Shown here: one piece after another, positions 48,065-56,856 of the stretch
Numbering within the stretch: the stretch's first letter is position 1
Layout: each line of letters opens with the position of its first letter
DNA from: JAHJQQ01 sp963737555
Lineage (GTDB): Bacteria > Pseudomonadota > Gammaproteobacteria > Thiohalobacterales > Thiohalobacteraceae
DNA: 64,000 nucleotides
Direction of reading: 5' to 3'
Assembly (NCBI GenBank): GCA_963737555.1
Contig: CAVTTB010000008.1
Span: 124,001-188,000 of the forward strand
Position numbers and translations under genes: made by a program
Notes under the pieces: generated by a model
The model's input: only the letters and a program-made list of their open reading frames with translations
Databases searched by the model: none
What the model was told of the DNA's origin: nothing

Positions 48065-50348
48065 CACCCGCGGACTCGTACGGTTCGCTGAAATTGCATT
48101 CGGTTCGTGGACAGACCTTTTCTGTGCCGCGACGCTTGGTGGTCTTCAGTGTCAGGATCGGCCACGCGCAGCTCGGACAGGGCTCGTTGATCGGCTCGTT
48201 CCACACCGCGTACTTGCAGGTCGGATAGGTCGAGCAGGAGAAGAAGATTTTACCGGCGCGCGATTTGCGCTTGAGCATCGTGCCTTGGTGGCATTCCGGA
48301 CAGGTCACGCCGGTGTCGGCCGGTTGTTCCAGCGATTCAATGTGCTTGCAGGCGGGGTAGGCGCTGCAGCCGATGAACTTGCCGTACTTGCCCTGACGGA
48401 TCAGCAGATCGGAATCGCATTTTGGGCATTTGCGATCAGGTACCTTCTCCGGTTCGCCGCTGCCACCCTGCTCGTCATCGAGATTGCGCGTGTAATCGCA
48501 TTCCGGATAGCCGCTGCAGCCGACGAAACGACCGCGTCGACCGAGCTTGGTGTTGAGCGGCTTGCCACACTTCGGGCAGTTCTCTTCCATCGCTTCGGTG
48601 GTGACGTCCTGGCGCGAGACGCTGGATTCCTTGTCGATGACGAGTGACTGGAAGGGGCCCCAGAAACTTTTCAGCAAGGGTATCCATTCGCGTTCGCCGC
48701 GCGCGACTTCGTCGAGGTCGTCTTCGAGCGAGGCGGTGAAGGTGTAGTCGACGTACTGGGTGAAATGCTGGGTCAGGAATTTACTGACCACGCGGCCGAC
48801 GTCGGTGGGTTGGAAGCGGCGTTTCTCCAGCGTGACGTATTCGCGTGCGGTCAACGTGGAGATGATGCTGGCATAGGTCGACGGTCGGCCGATGCCGTGT
48901 TCTTCCAGCGTCTTGACCAGGCTCGCTTCGGTGTAGCGTGGCGGTGGCTCGGTGAAATGCTGTTCAGGACGAATTTTCAGCAGCTTGATCACATCGCCTT
49001 TTTTCATCGGCGGTAACAGCGACTCATCGCCCTCGCCCTTGCTGTCGTCGAGGCTTTCCTGATAGACCGACATGAAGCCCGCATGTGCGATGGTCGAGCC
49101 GGTGGCACGCAACACATTGCCTTCGCCGCAGTGGAATTCCACGCCGACGGTGTCGATGGTGGCATGCACCATTTGGCAGGCGATGGTGCGTTTCCAGATC
49201 AGGTCATAGAGTTTGAATTGGTCGGCGGTCAGGTGCGCCTTGATATCGTCCGGTATTTGTTCGGCCACCGTGGGACGCACGGCCTCGTGCGCTTCTTGGG
49301 CATTCTTGGCCTTGGTTTTATAGGTGCGCGGCGCGTCTGGAAGATTGTCCTTACCGTAGCGCGCGGCGATCAGCGCGCGAATTTCTTCGATGGCATCATT
49401 GGCAAGATTCACCGAGTCGGTACGCATGTAGGTAATTAAACCGGCCGCGCCGCCGCCGACGTCGATACCTTCATAGAGTTGCTGCGCCACGCGCATGGTG
49501 CGGCTGGCGGAGAAGCCCAGTTTGCGCGAGGCTTCTTGCTGCAAGGTCGAGGTCGTGAACGGCGCGGAAGGATTGCGCTTGCGCTGTTTCTTTTCGACGC
49601 TGGCGACGGTGAGTTGCCCAGCGGCGGCTAGCGTGAGTTCTTGTTCAACGGCGTGCGCTTTGTCTTCTTTGACGATGTCGAATTGGGCGAGCTTCTTGCC
49701 GTGCAATTCGCTGAGCTTGGCGATAAAGCCTTGTTCATCTTTTTGTAAGTCGGCCTCGATGGTCCAATATTCACGCGCCTTGAAGGCTTCGATCTCCTCC
49801 TCGCGCTCGACGATCATGCGCAATGCCGGGCTTTGCACGCGGCCGGCGGACAGGCCGCGACGCACTTTCTTCCACAGCAGCGGCGACAGATTGAAGCCGA
49901 CCAGATAATCCAGTGCGCGACGTGCCTGCTGCGCGTTGACCAGATCCATGGACAATTCGCGCGGGTTTTCGACCGCTTCATTGACGGCGCGTTTGGTGAT
50001 CTCGTGGAACGCCACGCGATGCACGGGTTTGTCTTTGAGCAGTTTCTTCTGCAACAGAATTTCGTACAGATGCCAGGAAATGGCCTCGCCTTCGCGATCC
50101 GGATCGGTCGCCAGATACAGGCTGTCGGAGCCCTTCATCGCCTTGACGATGGTGTCGACATGCTTGGCATTCTTGTCGATCAACTGATATTTCATGGCGA
50201 AGTCGTTGTCGGGATCGACGGCGCCGCCCTTGGGCACCAGATCGCGCACATGGCCATAGGAGGCCATCACCTCGAAATCCTTGCCCAGGTATTTCTTGAT
50301 GGTTTTGGCCTTGGCCGGGGATTCGACGATGACCAGATGTTTGCTCAT
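48051..50348 (-). CDS. topA: DNA topoisomerase I
   Basis: A type IA topoisomerase that relaxes negative supercoils. The 765-residue protein has the TOPRIM domain (VIVESPAKAKTIKKYLG at the start; ATDPDREGEAISWH), the catalytic tyrosine in GLITYMRTDS (about 315-324) and the gate domains. The C-terminus holds four C4 zinc ribbons in tandem (CPKCG..CSGYPEC, CPKCD..CSAYPAC, CPECH..CSTYPTC, CPSCA..CPRTEC). No frame breaks are seen. It lies upstream of tsaC and 103 bases downstream of smg, all on the minus strand. Confidence 0.97.
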   Translation of the reverse strand: MSKHLVIVESPAKAKTIKKYLGKDFEVMASYGHVRDLVPKGGAVDPDNDFAMKYQLIDKNAKHVDTIVKAMKGSDSLYLATDPDREGEAISWHLYEILLQKKLLKDKPVHRVAFHEITKRAVNEAVENPRELSMDLVNAQQARRALDYLVGFNLSPLLWKKVRRGLSAGRVQSPALRMIVEREEEIEAFKAREYWTIEADLQKDEQGFIAKLSELHGKKLAQFDIVKEDKAHAVEQELTLAAAGQLTVASVEKKQRKRNPSAPFTTSTLQQEASRKLGFSASRTMRVAQQLYEGIDVGGGAAGLITYMRTDSVNLANDAIEEIRALIAARYGKDNLPDAPRTYKTKAKNAQEAHEAVRPTVAEQIPDDIKAHLTADQFKLYDLIWKRTIACQMVHATIDTVGVEFHCGEGNVLRATGSTIAHAGFMSVYQESLDDSKGEGDESLLPPMKKGDVIKLLKIRPEQHFTEPPPRYTEASLVKTLEEHGIGRPSTYASIISTLTAREYVTLEKRRFQPTDVGRVVSKFLTQHFTQYVDYTFTASLEDDLDEVARGEREWIPLLKSFWGPFQSLVIDKESSVSRQDVTTEAMEENCPKCGKPLNTKLGRRGRFVGCSGYPECDYTRNLDDEQGGSGEPEKVPDRKCPKCDSDLLIRQGKYGKFIGCSAYPACKHIESLEQPADTGVTCPECHQGTMLKRKSRAGKIFFSCSTYPTCKYAVWNEPINEPCPSCAWPILTLKTTKRRGTEKVCPRTECNFSEPYESAGDDEA

Positions 50349-50467
50349 GGGCTCTTCAGGGTGGGGTTGTTGCGCGACGAATCAGCGAAACTCAGCGCGT
50401 AGGGTCCGTGCATGGTGTTTATACGAAGCCGTTTAGAGTCGGTCTGTATGGGCTTGCGCGCGGGAGG

Positions 50468-50947
50468 TCAGTGCAGGGTGCCGGCGACGTTATCGAACAC
50501 CAGATCTTCCATCCAGGCGTAAGCCGCTTCCTGGCCGGGTTCGTTGAACAGCACCATGAGTAATACCCATTTGAGCTGTTCGATGTCGACATCATTCGCG
50601 TCCAGCGCCAGAACCCGGTCAATGACCAGCTCGCGACTGCTCGGGGTCAGTATGCCCATTTGCTCCAGGAACATCAGGAAGCCGCGGCTTTCCAGATCCA
50701 AAAACTCCATTTCCCGGTCGGTGTAGTGGCGGATGCTGTGAGCGGCGGGGTGAATCGGCACGCCCGCTTCACGTTGCGAGGCCAGGCCATCCATCCAATC
50801 GAAGGCCTTGTTCACTTCGCTGGGCGGGAAGCCTGCTTCGAGCAATTCCACCTGCAGGGATTCGCGGTCGGGGCGGCCCTCGATCTCCTCGTCCATATAA
50901 TAGTTTTCAAAGAGATACATCAGCACATCCAACACACTTTCTTTCAT
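50468..50947 (-). CDS. smg: Smg (DUF494) family protein
   Basis: A 159-residue acidic protein of the Smg family, found next to dprA in many proteobacteria. No function is established. It starts MKESVLDVLMYLFENYYMDE (the family signature) and shows VNKAFDWMDGL and the C-terminal LKWVLLMVLFNEPGQE. ATG 50947 lies one base after the dprA stop. Longer in-frame starts upstream fall inside dprA and have no support. Confidence 0.92.
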   Translation of the reverse strand: MKESVLDVLMYLFENYYMDEEIEGRPDRESLQVELLEAGFPPSEVNKAFDWMDGLASQREAGVPIHPAAHSIRHYTDREMEFLDLESRGFLMFLEQMGILTPSSRELVIDRVLALDANDVDIEQLKWVLLMVLFNEPGQEAAYAWMEDLVFDNVAGTLH

Positions 50948-50948
50948 T

Positions 50949-52065
50949 TCAGCCTCGCGATTCGGTGCGGACATAACGCCCGCCGGCCTGAGAAACAACC
51001 CGGCCATCCAGCTCTAGGATCAGCAGCATGGAGGAAACCGCTGCGGCCGTCAATCCACTGCGGGCCACCAATTGGTCGACCGAGATAGTATCGAATCCCA
51101 TGTAATCAAGAAGTTGCATTTGATCCGGGGAGAGCATGCCGGGTTCCGGCGGGCAAGGCAGAGATGCTTTCTGCGACCGTTTCTATGCGCACACCGAGTT
51201 CTTCGAGGATATCCGCAGCGGTTTCGACCAGCTTGGCGCCTTGGCGGATCAGGGCATGACAGCCGCGCGCCAGAGGATTGTGGATCGAGCCGGGAATGGC
51301 GAAGACCTCGCGGCCCTGTTCCACCGCATGCCGGGCGGTGGTCAATGAACCGGAGCGGGGTGCTGCCTCGACCACCAACGTACCCAGGCTCAGGCCACTG
51401 ATAATGCGGTTGCGGCGCGGGAAATTTTCCGGACGCGGGCCGGTGCCGATCGGGAACTCCGTGACCAGCGCGCCGCCGCGGCTGACGATTTCATGCGCCA
51501 GTTCGCGGTGGCGGGCGGGGTAGACCCGATCCAATCCAGTGCCCATGACGGCGACGGTTATGCCGCCGCTGTCAGGGCGCCAGCGTGACAGGCGGCGTCG
51601 ATACCCAAGGCCAAACCACTGGTGATGGTCAGCCCGACACCTGCCAGGTGCGCCGCAAACGCGCGCGCGGTTTCTTGGCCGCCGGCACTGGGATTGCGGC
51701 TGCCGACCATGGCGAGCTGCGGTGTATGCAGCGCCTCGATGCTGCCATGAACATAGAGTAAAGGTGGTGGGTCGGGGATTTGCCGCAGCAGTTCGGGATA
51801 TTCCGCCGTGTTGAGCCGCAGGATGTGGTTGTCATCCTGCTCGGCCCACGCAAGATCCCGGTCGACCGCCTCCCAATCCGGCGCACGCAGATAGCGACGA
51901 GTCGCCTCCGGTAAATTGCTGTGGGCCTGCAGGCTGTCCAGCAACTGATCCGGGTCGGCTATGCTGTTCGAGCAGCCGGGCGAAACTGACCGGCCCGATA
52001 CCGGGCGTGCCGAGTACGGCCAGCCATTCCCGCAGGGTCTGACGTTCCTCTACGCTACTGATCAT
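50949..52065 (-). CDS. dprA: DNA processing protein DprA (three frame breaks)
   Basis: DprA protects incoming single-stranded DNA and loads RecA during natural transformation. The pieces in order are the SAM-like N-terminus (REWLAVLGTPGIGPVSFARL), the Rossmann core (LAMVGSRNPSAGGQETARAF and TSGLALGIDAACHAGAL, then VMGTGLDRVYPARHREL, SGLSLGTLVVEAAPRSGSL and AIPGSI) and a winged helix (LLDYMGFDTISVDQLVARSG). Frame breaks lie near 51962, 51565 and 51140. The parts are each conserved, so sequence errors are likely, but three breaks in one gene leave open real decay. ATG 52065 directly follows the T-run of an upstream terminator and lacks a ribosome-binding site. Confidence 0.82.
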
Positions 52066-52100
52066 AAACAAAAAGACGCGGCACCCTCACGGGTGCCGCG
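52066..52100 (-). terminator. Rho-independent terminator after the LysM gene
   Basis: Arms CGCGGCACCC and GGGTGCCGCG (52077-52086 and 52091-52100 on the plus strand) with a 4-base loop are followed on the minus strand by TCTTTTTGTTT. It lies 25 bases after the LysM stop and its T-run touches the dprA ATG. Confidence 0.85.
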
Positions 52101-52125
52101 CCATGGTGTCGGATCAATGCGCGAG

Positions 52126-53155
52126 TTAAGGTGTGGTGATGTAATCGTGCACATGAATAGGCCGGGTCGCTTCCATGACTAACCCATAACTGACCTTCTC
52201 GAAGGTACGGAACAACATGACCAACCCGGCATCCTCGTCCGGTAGCGTGACCATGTCGTTGGGTGCGGGCGTGACCTTGTCCTTTACTTCCTGTCCCGCT
52301 TGCTGGATACGCAATACATGTCCGACCTCCATGCCCTCGCGGGTGCCGCGATTTACCGCCACGATCTGATAGCGACCGATCTGGCTCACGCCATCGAGTA
52401 CCGCCAGGATCCGGCCTTTAATATCCGTGGCCGGCGGGTGCGGTAGGAAGCTGGCATGGACCTCGTCCTGGCCGATGGCTTTCAGACGGTCGCCGATGCC
52501 AATTTCACGGGTGGTGCGTTCCAGTACCAGTGTGGCCGGCTCGCCGAACTTCTGCACCGTCGATTCACCCAGATAGATGGCTTGGATACCCAGCATTTCC
52601 TGGGTATCTGGATCGATCAGCTTGTCGCCCGGCCTGTACAGGTTATAGCGGCTCGAGGTGGTATCGGTGATGCCGCGGACATAAACGCGGTTACCAGCCC
52701 CGGCCACTAAATGCTCATCGGCACTCTCTACGACATAAGGTGCGGACTCCAGCTCGCCTTCACCGACCACCAAGGGCTGGGAGAGGAACTGCTTGATCGC
52801 ATCGATGGGGATGGTCGGGATGGCGCGATCCAGGCGCTCTTCACGGGCCGATGGCGACAGCTTGATCGTCTGCGTGGCCGCGATTGACACGCAGTTGCGG
52901 CTTCCCGTCCACATAGACTAGGCTGATGACGTCGCCGGGGTAGATCAGATGCGGATTCGCGATCTGCGGGTTGACCTGCCAAACTTCCGGCCACAGCCAC
53001 GGCTCGCGCAGAAAGCGCCCGGAGATATCCCACAGCGTATCGCCCTTGACGACGACATAGCTGTCGGGATGATTGGGGTTGAGGGCGATTTCGCCGGCTT
53101 GCACCGAGGTGGCGAGCAGTGAAGCGAAAACCAGTCCAAGAATTTTGTTGGCCAT
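52126..53155 (-). CDS. Exported LysM-domain protein (one frame break)
   Basis: A periplasmic or cell-wall protein encoded upstream of dprA and divergent from def in many gammaproteobacteria. It has a signal peptide (MANKILGLVFASLLATSVQA), then a LysM peptidoglycan-binding motif (YVVVKGDTLWDISGRFL, WPEVWQVNPQIANPHLIYPG, about 33-80). The frame breaks near 52880. A long domain of about 240 residues follows (IPTIPIDAIKQFLSQPLVV to the stop), typical of this family but without a known activity. ATG 53155 is the natural start. A strong terminator follows. Confidence 0.87.
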
Positions 53156-53286
53156 ATACGTCCCTTTGCAGCGTTATTGCGAGATTTGGCTGCGCAGTGG
53201 TGCCTCGCAGCGCCACCCCGTGCGGTCTTGTTCAATAACCTTATCTCACAAATTGTGGAAAGTCGGGTTTGAATTCCATTATTATC

Positions 53287-53302
53287 GCTACGTTAGCGTA
53301 GC
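53287..53302. promoter_or_regulatory. Palindrome in the divergent LysM/def region
   Basis: GCTACG (53287-53292) and CGTAGC (53297-53302) are exact reverse complements around TTAG. The palindrome lies in the 198-base divergent region, just downstream of a TTGAAT hexamer, so it could be an operator. It is too short to be a convincing terminator. Confidence 0.35.
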
Positions 53303-53353
53303 TACTTTAGCAATATATGTTAGCGCATGGAAAGCGTTTGTGACCGACAGCAC

Positions 53354-53893
53354 ATGGCCAAGCTTGAAATACTCCATTTTCCCGATCCGCGGCTGCGTAC
53401 CGTAGCCAAGCCCGTGCCCGTCGTTGGCGCCGAAATCCGGCGTTTGATCGACGCCATGTTCGAGACCATGTACGACGCGCCCGGTATCGGCCTGGCCGCG
53501 ACTCAGGTCAACGTCCACCAGCGTTTGCTGGTGCTGGATGTGAGCGAGGACAAGGATCAGCCGCAGGTCTTCATTAATCCGGAAATCCTGTCGCGCGATG
53601 GCGTCGAGGAGATGGAGGAAGGTTGCCTGTCGGTGCCGGGCGTTTACGATAAGGTGCAGCGCGCCGAGCGTATCAGGGTGCGAGCCCTGGATCGTGACGG
53701 CAATTCCTTCGAGCTGGAAGCCGATGGCTTGCTGGCGGTGTGTATCCAGCATGAGATTGATCATCTCGACGGAAAACTGTTCGTCGACTACCTGTCGAGC
53801 CTGAAGCGTCAGCGCATCAAAAAGAGATTGGAGAAGGCGCGCCGCCACGGCGATCCCGATCCCGTCGCCGAGCACGGCGAGCCCGCCCTCTAA
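53354..53893 (+). CDS. def: Peptide deformylase
   Basis: Removes the N-formyl group from nascent proteins at the ribosome. The 179-residue protein has all three motifs: GIGLAATQV (about 44-52), EGCLSVPG with metal ligand Cys91, and QHEIDHLDG with His133, catalytic Glu134 and His137. ATG 53354 starts MAKLEILHFPDPRLR, the family beginning; an upstream ATG at 53327 adds nine unconserved residues. It is 92 bases before fmt, the usual pair. Confidence 0.96.
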   Translation: MAKLEILHFPDPRLRTVAKPVPVVGAEIRRLIDAMFETMYDAPGIGLAATQVNVHQRLLVLDVSEDKDQPQVFINPEILSRDGVEEMEEGCLSVPGVYDKVQRAERIRVRALDRDGNSFELEADGLLAVCIQHEIDHLDGKLFVDYLSSLKRQRIKKRLEKARRHGDPDPVAEHGEPAL

Positions 53894-53985
53894 GCGGCGT
53901 ACGCCGTCGATCGGCACTGCCAATTTTGCGGCTGCCGGGTACAATCCGGATTGTTGCCCGTAGTTCGCCAGGAAACCGCGTCACC

Positions 53986-54918
53986 ATGAGGATCATCTTT
54001 GCCGGCACGCCGGAATTTGCCGTGCCCACGCTACGCGTCCTGTTGGCGAGCGCGCATACGGTCGTCGCCGTTTACACCCAGCCGGATCGACCTGCCGGTC
54101 GTGGCCGCAAGCTGCGCGCCAGTCCGGTTAAAGAACTCGCGCTCGCGCATGATATTCCCGTTGAGCAACCCCTCTCGCTTAAGACTGCCGAGGCGCAGGC
54201 GGTGCTAGCCAGTTACGCGCCCGACCTGATGGTGGTGGTGGCCTATGGGCTGATCCTGCCGCAGGCCGTGCTCGATCAGCCACGCCACGGCTGTGTGAAC
54301 GTGCACGCTTCTTTGCTGCCGAGATGGCGCGGTGCCGCACCGATACAACGCGCGATCCTTGCCGGTGACCCGGAGACCGGCGTGACCTTGATGCGCATGG
54401 AGGCGGGTCTCGACACCGGGCCAATGCTGGCAAAAGTTCGCTGTCCGATCGAGCCGAATGATACCGCTGCCGATCTTCATGATCGTCTGGCAGCCATGGG
54501 CGGCGACCTGCTCGGCGCGCAATTGGAAGCCCTCTTGAACGATGGCGTGCGCGCCGAGCGCCAAGACGACAGCCTCGCGACCTATGCCGCCAAGCTCGAC
54601 AAGGCCGAGGCTGAAATTGATTGGACGCGCCCGGCCGCCGAGGTGTTGCGCCGAGTCAATGCCTTCAACCCGTGGCCAGTCGCACAGAGCGGGTTTCGCG
54701 GTCAGGCGCTGCGCATCTGGCGCGCCGCTGTCGTGCCGGGTCAGGGCGCGCCCGGCACCGTTATGGCCGCCGGCCGCGACGGCGTTGATGTCGCGTGCGG
54801 CACAGAGTGCCTGCGGTTGTTGGAAGTGCAATTGCCGGGCGGTCGGCGCATCAGCGCGGCTGATTTCAGCAACAGTCAGAATCCGCAAGGCGAGCGACTC
54901 GCGCCGCTCAGCCCATGA
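53986..54918 (+). CDS. fmt: Methionyl-tRNA formyltransferase
   Basis: Formylates initiator Met-tRNA with 10-formyl-THF. The 310-residue protein has the N-terminal FAGTPEFAVPTLR, the catalytic Asn105/His107 region (NVHASLLPRWRGAAPIQ), the Asp-containing loop MEAGLDTGPML and the C-terminal domain. ATG 53986 has CAGGAAACC upstream; a longer frame from 53926 lacks support. The stop overlaps rsmB as ATGATG. Confidence 0.96.
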   Translation: MRIIFAGTPEFAVPTLRVLLASAHTVVAVYTQPDRPAGRGRKLRASPVKELALAHDIPVEQPLSLKTAEAQAVLASYAPDLMVVVAYGLILPQAVLDQPRHGCVNVHASLLPRWRGAAPIQRAILAGDPETGVTLMRMEAGLDTGPMLAKVRCPIEPNDTAADLHDRLAAMGGDLLGAQLEALLNDGVRAERQDDSLATYAAKLDKAEAEIDWTRPAAEVLRRVNAFNPWPVAQSGFRGQALRIWRAAVVPGQGAPGTVMAAGRDGVDVACGTECLRLLEVQLPGGRRISAADFSNSQNPQGERLAPLSP

Positions 54919-56247
54919 TGCAGGCGACCGCCAACGCCCGCGCCTTAGCTGGTGATGTTGTAACTCAGGTGTTGCGCGACGGCCGCTCGCTGAGTCAGGT
55001 CCCTCCCGCATTACCTCGATCAGGCCGCCGACGCGGATCGTGCCTTGGTGCAGGAACTCGCCTATGGCGTGCTGCGCTGGCGATATCGATTGGAGGCGTT
55101 GCTGCGGCAATTGCTGAAACAACCCTTAAAGCGTAAAGACCAGGACGTCGTCAGCCTGTTACTGGTTGGCTTGTACCAGCTCACCTACACCGATATTCCG
55201 GCACATGCGGCGGTGCATGAAAGCGTCGAGGCCGTGCGCGCGACCGGCAAGCGTTGGGCGGTGTCACTGGCCAATGCGGTGTTGCGCAGCTATCAGCGGC
55301 AGCGCGCAGAGCTGGAAACGGCGGCGGATAAGCAGCCAGCGGATCGTTATGCCCATCCCGAGTGGCTGGTCGAACAATTGCGCGCGGATTGGCCAGACGA
55401 CTGGGAGCGCATTCTCGCGGCCAATAATCAGCGGCCACCATTTGTGCTGCGGGTCAATGCGCGCCACCGGTTGCTGTCAGACTATTGCGCCGTCTTGGCT
55501 GCGGCTGGGATGGCGCATACGCTGCTGCCGTGGACCGAGCAGGGCCTGTGTCTTGAGCGCCCCGTGGCGGTGGAGCGTCTACCGGGTTTTGCTGCCGGCG
55601 AGGTATCGGTGCAGGATGCCGCCGCGCAGTTGGCGGCGCCCTTGTTGGCCGCGACAACCGCAATGCGCGTGCTGGATGTGTGTGCCGCACCGGGCGGTAA
55701 GGCGGCGCATATAGTGGAGCGCACGCCGGGTGTCGAATTGGTAGCCGTGGATATCGATGCGAGCCGCGCCGCTCGGATCGAGGAGAATTTCCAGCGTCTG
55801 GGCGTGTCGGCACAGGTGCTGGTCGGTGACGCGGCGCACCCGGAGAATTGGTGGGATAAGCGCCCTTTCCAGCGTATCTTGCTCGATGCGCCCTGCTCCG
55901 CCAGCGGCGTGATTCGGCGCCATCCCGATATCAAGTCGCTGCGCCGCGCCAAGGATATCGATGCGCTCTCAGCCACCCAGGCGCGGCTATTGGATGCCGT
56001 GTGGCCCTTGCTGGAAGTGGGTGGTCTGTTGTTATATGCGACCTGTTCGGTGTTGCGGCGCGAAAACTCAGACCAGATCGAGGCGTTCCTGCACCGTCAT
56101 GCGGATGCGCAAGCCGTTCCGCTGGAGGTTAACTGGGGTCGGCCCATGCCGCATGGCCGGCAAATCCTGCCCGGTGATACAGATGAGCATGCTGCCGCTG
56201 TAGGTATGGATGGTTTCTTTTACGCGAGCCTGATCAAGTTGCCGTGA
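54915..56247 (+). CDS. rsmB: 16S rRNA m5C967 methyltransferase RsmB (one frame break)
   Basis: RsmB methylates C967 of 16S rRNA with SAM. The N-terminal NusB-like domain starts at ATG 54915 (ARALAGDVVTQVLRDGRSLS). The frame breaks near 55005, and the conserved LPHYLDQAADADRALVQELA leads into the second frame, which runs to 56247. The methyltransferase domain has VLDVCAAPGGKAAHIVE (motif I), LLDAPCSASGVIRRHPDIK (with one catalytic Cys) and YATCSVLRRENSDQ (with the other). It overlaps fmt and DUF4390 on either side, forming one tight operon. Confidence 0.93.
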
Positions 56248-56856
56248 ACACGACTGAGCGCATGCGCACCCTAGGAACACAGATCAGCCGTCGGCATGCA
56301 GTCGCCTGGCTGGTGCTGTTTGGCTGGCTGGCACTCTGGGTGCCCGGCACCGTAGCCGCTGAAGATGCTTATTTCAGCGTGCGCGATGCGCGGGCTGTGC
56401 TCAAAGACGACGTCTATCTACTGGACGCGAATATTGTCTATCGATTCAGCGACGCGGCCTTGGAGGCCTTGCACAACGGCATCCCGCTGGTGCTTGAAAT
56501 GCAGATTAAGGTCGGCCGGAAACGTGATTGGCTGTGGACCGATACCGTTGCGGCACTCAGTCGGCGGTTCCGACTGCAATACCACGCCCTGTCGGATCGC
56601 TATGTCATCCACAATCTCAACACCGACCAGCGTCAGAGCTTCGCGACACTCGACGATGCCCTGCATGGGTTGGGACTGGTGCGTGGCTTTCCGATGCTGG
56701 ATGGCAAAACTGCTGCACGCCGGTGCCGAGTATCGGGCGAGCGTGCGCGCCGTCCTGCTGGTCGAGGAATTGCCGACGCCGATGCGTCTGTGGGCGTATG
56801 TCTCCGACCAATGGCGCCATGACAGTTCCTGGTATACATGGCAACTGCAACCATGA
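56244..56856 (+). CDS. DUF4390 family exported protein (one frame break)
   Basis: A protein of the DUF4390 family, regularly encoded between rsmB and ntrY; function unknown. It has a cytoplasmic tail, a hydrophobic signal or anchor (about 19-38, VAWLVLFGWLALWVPGT) and a beta-rich domain (EDAYFSVRDARAVLKDD onward, with GIPLVLEMQIKVGRKRDWLW). The frame breaks near 56705. The conserved end LLHAGAEYRASVRAVLLVEE and MRLWAYVSDQWRHDSSWYTW is in the other frame with a stop at 56854-56856, overlapping ntrY as ATGA. The start is GTG 56244, overlapping the rsmB stop. Confidence 0.85.
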
